This document shows positions 34,253-42,666 of a stretch of 64,000 nucleotides of DNA, piece after piece. Positions within the stretch are counted from its first letter, which is position 1, and each line of letters starts with the position of its first letter. A program made the position numbers and the translations under genes. The stretch covers positions 2,184,501-2,248,500 of the forward strand of contig NZ_OU745373.1 in the NCBI RefSeq assembly GCF_916618745.1, in the 5' to 3' direction. Under the pieces are notes generated by a model. It did no database searches. It saw only the letters and a list, made by a program, of their open reading frames with translations, and was not told where the DNA came from. Source of the stretch: Cardiobacterium sp. Marseille-Q4385 (GTDB taxonomy: Bacteria > Pseudomonadota > Gammaproteobacteria > Cardiobacteriales > Cardiobacteriaceae).

Positions 34253-34978
34253 TCAGGCGAAATGGCGGCGGTAGATGTCGAGCACGCCGTAGATTTCCGC
34301 TTCCGGGCTGACGTAGTGGCAGAGGTCTTTGATGACGTCAACGGCGTTGGCGGGGCAGGCGGCGAAATCGACCTGGCTGAGGATGGGCAGGTCGCCCTGG
34401 GAATCGCCGATGGCGGCGAGGCGGAGCGATGCCGCTTCGCGCCCGGTGTGGTGCAGGAAATGCTGCACGCCCGTCCATTTGTTGACACCGTGCGGGGCGA
34501 TATCGAGGGCGCGCCCGGAGCAGTGCAGGTCGAAGCCGTCGGTATTCAGGTTGGCCGTAACCACGGCATACACGTCTTCCGCCGTTTTGCCTTTTTCGGC
34601 GACAAGCGACACGCAGGCTTCTTTGCCGTGGCTCATTTCCCAGTGTACGTCCAGGCTGTTTTTGTGCGCAGCGAGGTATTGCGCCATCTCCTGTATGCGC
34701 AGGCGTACAGCAGGCGTCATTTGCGGCGCGGGGATAACGTCGTCGTTGAGATAGTCGTAGAGCAGTGCGCCGTGGTCGGTGATGGCGTAGCGGCCGAAGC
34801 GGACGATTTGTGCCAGCGTTTCGATGTAGGAAAGCGAGCGGCCGGTGCAGAGGACGACTTCGGTCGGCGATTGCTGCACGAGCTGTTCCAGCGTTTGCAG
34901 AGCGGCGAGGTCGTAGCGGGCAAATTTGCCACGGGTCAGGCAGCCGTCGATGTCGAGAAAGAGGATGGTAGCGGGCAT
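34253..34978 (-). CDS. HAD-family phosphatase (Cof/sucrose-phosphatase-like)
   Basis: This 241-residue HAD hydrolase has the nucleophile motif F-L-D-I-D-G-C-L-T, cap region typical of type C2 HADs, Lys-containing V-N-K-W-T-G-V, and A-I-G-D-S-Q-G-D-L-P-I-L. Similar proteins act on sugar phosphates. GCAGGAG precedes the ATG at 34978; the longer frame to 35191 lacks support. It sits between the membrane protein and dinB with short gaps. Confidence 0.85.
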   Translation of the reverse strand: MPATILFLDIDGCLTRGKFARYDLAALQTLEQLVQQSPTEVVLCTGRSLSYIETLAQIVRFGRYAITDHGALLYDYLNDDVIPAPQMTPAVRLRIQEMAQYLAAHKNSLDVHWEMSHGKEACVSLVAEKGKTAEDVYAVVTANLNTDGFDLHCSGRALDIAPHGVNKWTGVQHFLHHTGREAASLRLAAIGDSQGDLPILSQVDFAACPANAVDVIKDLCHYVSPEAEIYGVLDIYRRHFA

Positions 34979-34994
34979 GGTGTTCTCCTGCGGG

Positions 34995-36458
34995 TTATTT
35001 GCCCTGTTCCGGCTTTTTATTGAGCGAAACGTACCCATCTGCCTGTTTTTGCAGCAGTTCGTAGCTGTGGCGGATTTGCGCGGTTTTCGGGTGGTCGGGG
35101 TAGTGGCTGATGAGCTGTGCAAGCAGGTGCAGGGCCTGGTCGCGTTTGCCGGTTTTGTCCAGCGCACGGGCGGCGAAGTAGTAGTTTTCAAGGATGTCTT
35201 TGTGCCCCTTGTGACGCTGCGCGAAATTGCGGGTCAGTGCCAGCACAGTGTTGTAATCGTGATGCTCGCCGGCCATACGCGCAAGCGGCTTGATCCAGTC
35301 GGCGGGCAAACGGGCGATGTCGTCCAGGGCGATGTTTTCCACCGCTTTGCGCACACAGAGGTAGCAGCGTTCGTTGCCATGCACGGCGGCTTCAATCAGG
35401 CGCTGTTCGAGGGCGGGCAGTTCTTCATAGCGGTGATGCACCTGGTAGAACTCGTAAAGAATGCGGTAAGCGGGGAAATACTGGCCGATGTCGCGGTGCA
35501 TGCTGGTGTAATTGAGCAGCAGCGTCTCGGCCTCGCGGAAGCCGCCTTCCTGCATCAGCACGTCAACAGCGAGCAGGTCTTGCGCAAACTGTTTTTTCTC
35601 CTCCTCGTCCATGCGGTAGGTATCGGCTTCGTAGAGCGCGCGCTGCTCGGCTTCGCTCAGTTCCTGCGACTCCTTTTCGCGCATGAAGTAGCCGATGTAG
35701 AGATAGGTAAGTGCGGTGGCAAAGGCCTGGATGATGGCGATCATGAACACGACCAGCATGGGGGAATGGGTGATGCCGGCGATGATGCCGACGATGAAAC
35801 CCAGTACGAAGCCGATACCGATAAGCGTGATGAGCGGAAAGAGCAGGATGGACAGATAATTCCCGATGCCCATGTTGCGGATGACCTGAATCCAGCCGCC
35901 GGGGCTAATCATGCTGCCGATGCTGTCATTACCGATGAGGTTCATGATCATCGCCGGAGCGAAGAACCAGGTGACGAGCAAGAAGGGATACAGCCAAGCA
36001 TGAGGGCCGCCCAGCAGCCCTAGCGGGAGGAGGGTAATGCCGATGATGATCATGCCGACGAGGTATTTAAGCGGCGTCAGGAAGGGGACAAGCGTGACCG
36101 GCGCATAGGGCACGGGCTCCTCTTCCAGTCCCTCGGAAATGCGCATGATGCCGTCGAACATCTTGCAGGCAAGGAGGAAACCGGCGGCCATTTGCAGCAG
36201 GAAGAAGCCGATATTACCCGAAGTGGCTTTGCTGACATCCAGCATGGCGTCGAAACATTTGGGATCGGTGATGCTGCAATCCGGCGATACCCCCGCGTCA
36301 GCAAAAATTTTGTGCGCAATTTCCGCCTGCTGATAGTCGTGGAAACCGTTGATGCAAAGGACAACGGCCAGCAGCCCCCAATAAAGCAGATTGCCTCCCT
36401 TGAAAAGATAGCGGATGGCGCGCAGCAGCTTGTCAAAATTGTCTTTGATGTCGTTCAT
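34995..36458 (-). CDS. Membrane protein with C-terminal TPR-like region, unknown function
   Basis: This 487-residue protein has an N-terminal charged segment, then about six transmembrane helices up to ~residue 270, and a soluble C-terminal half of helical repeats resembling tetratricopeptides (e.g. Y-F-A-A-R-A-L-D-K-T-G-K-R-D-Q-A-L). Two cysteines in D-C-S-I-T-D-P-K-C lie in an early extramembrane loop. The start at 36458 has CAGGGA upstream. No family is recognised. It is the first gene of the minus-strand run through the hydrolase. Confidence 0.75.
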   Translation of the reverse strand: MNDIKDNFDKLLRAIRYLFKGGNLLYWGLLAVVLCINGFHDYQQAEIAHKIFADAGVSPDCSITDPKCFDAMLDVSKATSGNIGFFLLQMAAGFLLACKMFDGIMRISEGLEEEPVPYAPVTLVPFLTPLKYLVGMIIIGITLLPLGLLGGPHAWLYPFLLVTWFFAPAMIMNLIGNDSIGSMISPGGWIQVIRNMGIGNYLSILLFPLITLIGIGFVLGFIVGIIAGITHSPMLVVFMIAIIQAFATALTYLYIGYFMREKESQELSEAEQRALYEADTYRMDEEEKKQFAQDLLAVDVLMQEGGFREAETLLLNYTSMHRDIGQYFPAYRILYEFYQVHHRYEELPALEQRLIEAAVHGNERCYLCVRKAVENIALDDIARLPADWIKPLARMAGEHHDYNTVLALTRNFAQRHKGHKDILENYYFAARALDKTGKRDQALHLLAQLISHYPDHPKTAQIRHSYELLQKQADGYVSLNKKPEQGK

Positions 36459-36593
36459 GAAAAATCCCTGTGGTGTTAACAGCGCCGCATTGTATAGCGG
36501 GGCCGGGGAATAGGCACGCTTCCCCGGAGCGGTAGCCAACCTGCCGACGCGCTTATACAATCCTGCGCCCAATCACCACCACCGCCCCACCCT

Positions 36594-38744
36594 GTGAAAA
36601 TCCCCCTGCCCAACGCCAACCTCATCTCGACCCTGCCCATCATCCTCAGCATCAGCGCTGCCGCCCTCATCATCTGGACGCTCAACATCCCGCATTACGC
36701 CATGCCGCTCATCCTCGGCGTTATCGCCGGCGGCCTTGCCGACCTCGACAATCGCCTGCGCGGGCGCATCAAAGACCTCGGCATCGTCCTCGCCGCCTTT
36801 GCTGCCACCTCGCTCACCGTGCAGCTTACCCTCGACCACACCGTCGCCTACATCATCGCCATGCTGCTGATGACCTTCACCCTCACCTACATGGGGGCCG
36901 CCGGGCTGCGTTACCGCACCATCGCCTTCGGTGGGCTGACCGTCGCCATCTACACCACGCTCGCCTACAACGCCGCCCAGCCGTGGTACGTCAACCCGCT
37001 CTTCATCCTCGCCGGTGCCCTCATTTACGGCGGCGGCGCGCTCATCGTGCAACTCGTCTTCCCGCACCGCCAGGTGCAGGAAAACATGGCTGCCGCCTAC
37101 GCTGCACTTGCCGACTACATCGACGCCAAAGCCTGCTACTTCGACCCGGACGACCACGACTACGGCGGGCGGCAAACCCAACTCTCGCGCGCGAACACCG
37201 CCCTCATCCAGGCCTTCAACCAGTGCCGCAGCACCCTTTACTACCGGATGCGCGGCCAGCACCGCCACCCGCGCACCGCACGGATGCTGCGCTACTACTT
37301 CGCCGCCCAGGACATCCACGAACGCATCAGCTCGGCGCACATCGACTACCGCGAACTCGCGGAAAAACACAAACACAGCGACCTGCCTTACCGACTCTGG
37401 CACCTCATCGAACGCCAGGCACAAGCCTGTCGCGACATCGCAACCGCCTTGCACCAAAACAGCGCCTACCACAGTGACGCCCGCCTCGAACGCGACAGCG
37501 ACGGCCTAAGCCAGTCCCTGCAATACCACCTCGCACAAGACCCCGCGCGCCGCCCGCTTACCCGCCTGCTCGATAACCTGCGCAGCATCAACTACCAGCT
37601 CGCCCACCTCGACACCGCGCAAGAAGACAACGCCGACAGCACCATCGCCGCCCGCCAGGAACCCGGCCTGCGCGAAATCCTGCCCGCCCTGCGCCACCAC
37701 CTCAGCTTCCGCTCGCCTGCCTACCGCCACGCCGTGCGCCTCAGCCTCGTCGTCCTCACCTGCTGCACCATCGTCGCCGCGCTGCACCTCGAACTCGGCT
37801 ACTGGATCCTGCTCACCGCCATCTTCGTCTGCCAGCCGAACTACTCGGCGACCAAAAGCCGCGTCAACCAGCGCGTCCTCGGCACCATCCTTGGCGTCAT
37901 CATCGGCTCCGTTGCGCCGCTCTTCACCCCAACGGTCGCCACCAAACTGTGGCTCATCATCGCGAGCACCACCCTCTTCTTCTACTACCGCAACCGCAAA
38001 TACAGCATCTCCACCCTCTTCATCACCATCCAGGCCTTCACCAGCTTCTCGCTGGCAGGCTACGACCTCACCGCCGCCATCCCGCTGCGCATCATCGACA
38101 CCCTCATCGGCGTCGCCATCTCCTGGACCGCCGTCACCTACCTCTGGCCGGACTGGCGCTACCTGACCCTGGACAACACCGCGCGCACCGCCATCAAAAG
38201 CGACGCCGCCTACCTGCGCCACATCCTCGGCCAACTGCAAGCGGGCGGCAGCGACGACGTTGCCTACCGCAGCATCCGCCGTGTTGCGCACGAAAACGCC
38301 GCCCAGCTCGGCAGCACCGTCTCCGACATCAGCAGCGAACCGCGCAAATACGCAAACCAGCTCGATAACGCCTTCAACCTGCTTAACCTCAACTACACCC
38401 TCCTCGCCTACATCTCGGCGCTCGGCGCCTACCGCAAACCCAAAACCTCCCCGTCGGCAGAAGAGAAAGAACGGGAGCCGCAACCAAACGACGCGGATAG
38501 CGCCTCCCTGCTGACCGCCTACTACCACCTGGGCGAAAACATCGCCGACCTGCTCGAACAACTCGACACCCTCACTGCCGCCGACTACCAGCAGCGGCAC
38601 GAGCACATCCGCGCCGAACTTGACCGCCTGCGCCCGGACGAAAACGACCCGCAAGAACAACACAGCCACCTCTGGCAACAACTGCTGATGATCAGCCGCA
38701 CCATCGAACCCTGCTACCGCGCCCTGCATTCGCAGCAGGCCTGA
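36594..38744 (+). CDS. FUSC-family (YccS/YhfK-like) membrane protein
   Basis: This 716-residue protein has two blocks of transmembrane helices (about 10-155 and 390-510) separated by a large soluble helical region, and a soluble C-terminus, the layout of YccS/FUSC proteins thought to export aromatic acids or similar compounds. I-L-L-T-A-I-F-V-C-Q-P-N-Y-S-A-T matches the FUSC-2 motif. The start is GTG at 36594 with no visible SD. A perfect palindrome and repeats follow the stop. Confidence 0.85.
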   Translation: MKIPLPNANLISTLPIILSISAAALIIWTLNIPHYAMPLILGVIAGGLADLDNRLRGRIKDLGIVLAAFAATSLTVQLTLDHTVAYIIAMLLMTFTLTYMGAAGLRYRTIAFGGLTVAIYTTLAYNAAQPWYVNPLFILAGALIYGGGALIVQLVFPHRQVQENMAAAYAALADYIDAKACYFDPDDHDYGGRQTQLSRANTALIQAFNQCRSTLYYRMRGQHRHPRTARMLRYYFAAQDIHERISSAHIDYRELAEKHKHSDLPYRLWHLIERQAQACRDIATALHQNSAYHSDARLERDSDGLSQSLQYHLAQDPARRPLTRLLDNLRSINYQLAHLDTAQEDNADSTIAARQEPGLREILPALRHHLSFRSPAYRHAVRLSLVVLTCCTIVAALHLELGYWILLTAIFVCQPNYSATKSRVNQRVLGTILGVIIGSVAPLFTPTVATKLWLIIASTTLFFYYRNRKYSISTLFITIQAFTSFSLAGYDLTAAIPLRIIDTLIGVAISWTAVTYLWPDWRYLTLDNTARTAIKSDAAYLRHILGQLQAGGSDDVAYRSIRRVAHENAAQLGSTVSDISSEPRKYANQLDNAFNLLNLNYTLLAYISALGAYRKPKTSPSAEEKEREPQPNDADSASLLTAYYHLGENIADLLEQLDTLTAADYQQRHEHIRAELDRLRPDENDPQEQHSHLWQQLLMISRTIEPCYRALHSQQA

Positions 38745-39091
38745 AAACCGCTCGCCTGAACGACCTGACGATGGCCCAAGGATCTAGCGTTTATCCCGCT
38801 TGACCATAGGTATCTACCCATCTCGTAGCGAGAGAAAATCTTTTTGAAAACAGCGGATAATCCCTTCTCCCGCTTGCGGGAGGAAGGGTACCCATGAAAA
38901 AAATGCCTGCATTTTTTTCATGGGTACCCGGGAGGTGTCGCGAAGCGACGGAGGAGGGCAAAAAACGCCTGACGGTCCCGCTTGACGAGATTCATCCTGC
39001 GGACGAACACCCTCACCCCGCCCCCTCTCCCGCAAGCGGGCGAGGGGTTTTTCTTTGTTTTTTCAGCTATTTTTGCAGTTATTGAGATGGG
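38745..39091. repeat. Repeat-rich spacer between FUSC gene and sbcC
   Basis: No gene is seen. Contents in order: a variant 25-bp unit (GTTTATCCCGCTTGACC near 38789-38806), TCTCGTAGCGAGA (38821-38833), a REP-like hairpin CCCTTCTCCCGC-TT-GCGGGAGGAAGGG (38862-38888), a 44-bp perfect palindrome, GTCGC-GAA-GCGAC (38937-38949) and a second REP-like hairpin (39022-39047, CCCGCAAGCGGG core) followed by a T-rich stretch. The last could end FUSC transcription. Confidence 0.7.
38886..38929. repeat. 44-bp perfect palindrome
   Basis: The left arm is 38886-38906 (starts GGGTACCCATG, then seven A's, then TGC). The right arm at 38909-38929 is its exact reverse complement. The loop is only CT. It sits inside a REP-like block between convergent genes and could form a cruciform or a bidirectional terminator. 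Confidence 0.9.
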
Positions 39092-39199
39092 TATAGTTGA
39101 ATAGATAAAAAAGCGTAACAAGGCGCGTCGACGCAGACAGTACAGGTAGTACGGCAAGGCGACGCAACGCCGTTACGATTTCTTAGATGTTTAACTATA
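39092..39199 (-). repeat. Correia-like repeat element, copy 3 (108 bp)
   Basis: Same family and orientation as copy 2, bounded by TATAG and CTATA. It differs by GTCGACGC in one arm and TTTCTTAG near the right end. It lies between the convergent FUSC and sbcC genes, so an outward promoter would be antisense to one of them. Confidence 0.85.
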
Positions 39200-39235
39200 G
39201 ATACCTATGTTCACTTGGTGGGTATTGACAGGCGG

Positions 39236-42200
39236 TCAGTTGCCACGACGGCAGCCGGGGCCGTCGATGCGGCTTCTGCCGCCCTGTTCGGGGGTGATGC
39301 GGATTTGTGTCGGGATGCGTTCGGTCAGCGCCGCGATGTGCGAGATGACGCCGATGTGTTTGCCGTCCGCGCGCAGCGCGCTCAGCGTGTCGAGGGCGCT
39401 TTCCAGGGTTTCTTCGTCGAGGGTGCCGAAGCCTTCGTCAAGGAAGAGGGTGTCGATGCGGATGTTTTCCCCCGCCATGTGCGAGAGGCCGAGGGCGAGG
39501 GCGAGGCTGACGAGGAAGGTTTCGCCGCCGGAGAGGTTTTTGGTGGTGCGGGTTTCGCCGCCCTGGTAGTTGTCGATGATGTCGAGTTCGAGCGGGCGCG
39601 CGGGGTCGTGGGTGAGCAGGTAGCGGTCGTTCATCCGCGCCAGTTGGCGGTTGGCGTGGGCGATGACGCTGGCGAAGGTGAGGCCTTGCGCGAAGTTGCG
39701 GTATTTTTTGCCGTCTGCCGAGCCGATGAGGTCGTGCAGCGCCTGCCAGCGGCGGGTTTCGGTCTGTTGGGCGGCGATGGCCGCCTGTTTGTCGCGCAGG
39801 GCGGCGTGGGCTTTGTCGTTTTCTGCAAGGCGGTAGTTGATGGTGGCGATGGTCTGGTCGTGGGTCTGTTGTTGGGCGCGTTCGGTTTCCTGGCGTTCGC
39901 GCAGGGTGGTTTCGTCTTCGTCGGTCAGGGCCTGGGCAAGGGTAGCGTCAAGGCGGGCGGCGCGGTCGTGCAGGCGGCTGTGGTTGTCTTGTTGGCGGCG
40001 ATCGAGGTCGGCGGCGCGGGCGGCGAGTTGGGCGCGGGCAGCGGCGGGCAGGCGGGCGGCGAGGTAGGCGATTTCGGCGGGAGAGGGCTGGGTCTCGCTG
40101 CGCGAGATGCCCTCACCCCCGCCCTCTCCCGCAAGCGGGAGAGGGGGTTTTTCTGTGCGAGCGTCGCTTGGTGTGGCTTCTGTTTGCTGGGCTAAAGCCC
40201 ACCCTACGTTTTGTGCGCTGGTATCTGCGATGATTCCCGCCGCTTCGCTGTCTTTTTGGAATTGGGCGGCGGCTTTGCTGATGGCGGCGCGGTTTTGGGC
40301 GAGGCGTTGGCGCAGGTCGTGGAGGCGGGTTTCGCTGTCGCGCAGGGTGTCGTGCGCTTGCTGGCGGGCGGTTTGGGCGCGTTGGGCGTTGTGTTCGCTG
40401 CGGGTTATGGTGTGTTGTGCGGCGCGGGCTTCGGCGTCGGGGTCGCGTGTGCCGTAGTGGGCGCGGCGTTCGTTTTGGGTGTGCTGCCAGGTGGCGAGGG
40501 CGGTGTTGTGTTGGGCGACAGCTTGGGTGTGGGCGCTTTGGCAGGCGTCCAGGGTGGCCCGGCTGCCGGCAAGGGCGGTGGTGGTGATGCTGTGTTGTTG
40601 CTGGATGTCGCGTTGGCGCTGTTCGTGGTGTTGCCAGTCGTGCAGGCGTTGGCGCAGGGTTTTCAGGATGGCGGCGGGGCCGTCGGGATCGTACGGTGTT
40701 GCCGCCGTGGTGGGGGTGTAGGGCGCGAGTTGGCGGGCAAGGGCAGCGTGGGCGGCAGCGAGGGCGTCGTCGCTTTGTTTTTGTTGTTGGCGGGCGGCGG
40801 CGTAGTTGGCGCGGCTGTTGGTGTGGTTTTGCGCGGCGAGGTCGCGGTTGTGCGCGGCAGCGGTGGCGTTTTGTGCGGCGGTCCGGGCAGCGCTGGCGGC
40901 GTTGTGTTCTTCGTTTTCGCAGGTTTCTGCCTCGGTGATGTAGCGGTTGAGCGCGTCGTATTGGGCGCGGAGGCTGTCCGGCAGCGGGGTCTGGCCGTGG
41001 GTGTAGGGGTGTTCGGTCGCGCCGCACAGCGGGCAGGGTTCGCCGTCGTGCAGTTGGGCGCGACGGGTGGCGAGGTCGGCGATGTTTTGCGCGGCGGCGA
41101 GTTGGGCGGCAAGCCGGTCTTTGTCGGCGCGGTAGTCGCGCAGGCTGCGTCCGGCGAGGTGTTGCGCGAGGCGTTGGTTGGCGCGGTCGTGGGCAGCGGC
41201 GAGGCTGGCGGCGTGGGCGGCGGTTTTTTGGTAGGCGGTTTCAGCGGCGGCGAGGGCGCGTTCGTTTTCTTGGTGTCGGGCAAGGGTGGCGCGGGTGTGG
41301 GCAGCGGTTTCGTCGTTTTGTTTTTGTTGGGCGGCGAGGTCCTGGACGCGCAGGGTGATGGTGTCGAGGTCGCGGGCGAGGGCGGCGTCAGCAGCGTGGG
41401 CATCAAGCCAGGCGGCGATGGCGGTGAGCTGCCGGGTTTCGTCGTCGTGCTGTTGTTGCAGGGCGCTGTGGCGCGCGGCAGCGTCGGTGAGGGCGGCTTG
41501 GGTTGTGGCGACGCGCTGTTCGTGTTCGCGCAGGGTGTGTTGTTGGTCGGCGAGGCGCTGGTCGTAGGCGCGCATGGCCTGCCAGTGTGGCTGGTTGGCG
41601 TCGTGTTGTTGTTTCGCGGCGGCAAGGGCGGCCTGGGCGCTGGCCAGGGCAGTGTCGGCGGCGGCAAGCGCGCTTTGTTGGCCGGGCAGGGCAGCGCTGA
41701 GGGTGGCGAGGCTGTGTTCGTCGTCGTGTTGTTGTTGGCGCAGGGTGTTGAGGTGGGTGTAGGCAGCGTCGAGGGTGGCGGCGCGATTGGCGCGTTCGAG
41801 GCGGGCACGTTCGGGGGCGAAGGCGGCGGCTTCTGCGGCGAGTTGGCCGGCCTGCTCGCGCAGGGCGCTGTGTTCGGCGCGCAAGCGGGCGATGTCGGCC
41901 AGCCAGGCGAGGGCGGCGGCGGTTTGTTGTTGTGTCGTGGCGAGGGTGGCGGCTGCGTGTCGGGCGGCGTCCCGCTCGGCTTCGAGGGCGGCGGTTTTGT
42001 CGGCAGTGAGCAGGGTGATGCCGGCGGTTTCGGCTTGCAGGGCGTTCAGGGTGTCGCGCGCGGCTTTGTAGTTTTCGTGGGCGCGGATGGAGAGTTGGCT
42101 GTAGATGGCGGTGCCGGTGATTTGTTCGAGCAGCGGCGCGCGTTCGTCCGGTGTGGCTTGCAGGTAGGCGGCAAATTCGCCCTGGGCGAGGAGCATGGCA

Positions 42201-42646
42201 CGGGTGAAGCGGCTGTAGTCCATGCCGGTGAGTTGTTCGATGGTGGCGGCGGTGGTTTTGAGGCTGCTGGCGAGGAGTTGGCCGCTCGTGGCGTCGGCGA
42301 TTTCGTGTTTGGGGTTTTGCAGTTCGCCGTCGGCGCGGCGGCGGGCGCGGTGCTGGCTCCAGTAGCAGCGGTAGCGGCGGCCATGCACGGCGATGGTGGC
42401 TTCGGCGAAGCAGGTGCCGGTGTGGCGGCTCATGATGTCGTTCGTGTTTTTGTTGATGCGGGCGAGGCGTGGGGTGCGGCCATAGAGGGCGAGGCAGATG
42501 GCGTCAAGGATGGTGCTTTTGCCCGCGCCGGTCGGGCCGGTGATGGCGTAGAGGTTGTCGTCGCGGTAGGCGGGGGCGGTGAGATCGATTTGCCAGGTGC
42601 CGACGAGGGAGTTGAGGTTGTGTAGGCGGATGTGTTCGATGCGCAT
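39236..42646 (-). CDS. sbcC: SbcC, nuclease-complex ATPase subunit
   Basis: SbcC is the SMC/Rad50-like partner of SbcD that opens hairpins and blocked DNA ends. The 1136-residue product has Walker A G-P-T-G-A-G-K-S near 40, very long Ala/Gln-rich coiled coils, the zinc hook C-P-L-C near 535, the signature N-L-S-G-G-E-T near 1038 and Walker B L-F-L-D-E-G-F-G-T. Residues about 812-855 (V-G-W-A-L-A-Q-Q-T through P-L-P-L-A-G-E-G-G-G-E-G) are encoded by two intergenic-type repeats inserted in frame in the second coiled coil. Confidence 0.95.
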   Translation of the reverse strand: MRIEHIRLHNLNSLVGTWQIDLTAPAYRDDNLYAITGPTGAGKSTILDAICLALYGRTPRLARINKNTNDIMSRHTGTCFAEATIAVHGRRYRCYWSQHRARRRADGELQNPKHEIADATSGQLLASSLKTTAATIEQLTGMDYSRFTRAMLLAQGEFAAYLQATPDERAPLLEQITGTAIYSQLSIRAHENYKAARDTLNALQAETAGITLLTADKTAALEAERDAARHAAATLATTQQQTAAALAWLADIARLRAEHSALREQAGQLAAEAAAFAPERARLERANRAATLDAAYTHLNTLRQQQHDDEHSLATLSAALPGQQSALAAADTALASAQAALAAAKQQHDANQPHWQAMRAYDQRLADQQHTLREHEQRVATTQAALTDAAARHSALQQQHDDETRQLTAIAAWLDAHAADAALARDLDTITLRVQDLAAQQKQNDETAAHTRATLARHQENERALAAAETAYQKTAAHAASLAAAHDRANQRLAQHLAGRSLRDYRADKDRLAAQLAAAQNIADLATRRAQLHDGEPCPLCGATEHPYTHGQTPLPDSLRAQYDALNRYITEAETCENEEHNAASAARTAAQNATAAAHNRDLAAQNHTNSRANYAAARQQQKQSDDALAAAHAALARQLAPYTPTTAATPYDPDGPAAILKTLRQRLHDWQHHEQRQRDIQQQHSITTTALAGSRATLDACQSAHTQAVAQHNTALATWQHTQNERRAHYGTRDPDAEARAAQHTITRSEHNAQRAQTARQQAHDTLRDSETRLHDLRQRLAQNRAAISKAAAQFQKDSEAAGIIADTSAQNVGWALAQQTEATPSDARTEKPPLPLAGEGGGEGISRSETQPSPAEIAYLAARLPAAARAQLAARAADLDRRQQDNHSRLHDRAARLDATLAQALTDEDETTLRERQETERAQQQTHDQTIATINYRLAENDKAHAALRDKQAAIAAQQTETRRWQALHDLIGSADGKKYRNFAQGLTFASVIAHANRQLARMNDRYLLTHDPARPLELDIIDNYQGGETRTTKNLSGGETFLVSLALALGLSHMAGENIRIDTLFLDEGFGTLDEETLESALDTLSALRADGKHIGVISHIAALTERIPTQIRITPEQGGRSRIDGPGCRRGN
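40122..40145. repeat. REP-like hairpin inside sbcC
   Basis: CCCTCTCCCGC-AA-GCGGGAGAGGG, perfect 11-base arms, is the same unit found in intergenic DNA at 39022-39047. Here it is translated as part of P-L-P-L-A-G-E-G-G-G-E-G. Confidence 0.85.
40186..40208. repeat. GGGCTAAAGCCC-type repeat inside sbcC
   Basis: The palindrome GGGCTAAAGCCC followed by ACCCTACG is the same repeat type as at 27806-27862 and 61521-61540. It is translated as N-V-G-W-A-L-A-Q-Q. Confidence 0.75.
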
Positions 42647-42666
42647 GGGGTAGTTTTGGAGAAGGG

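Noticed and set aside
38894..39085. 63-codon frame in the repeat block after the FUSC gene
   Set aside because: Made entirely of palindrome and REP-like sequence.
40211..42625. 804-codon plus-strand frame opposite sbcC
   Set aside because: Translation is Gly/Val/Ala-rich, produced by the codon bias of the Ala/Gln-rich SbcC coiled coils.
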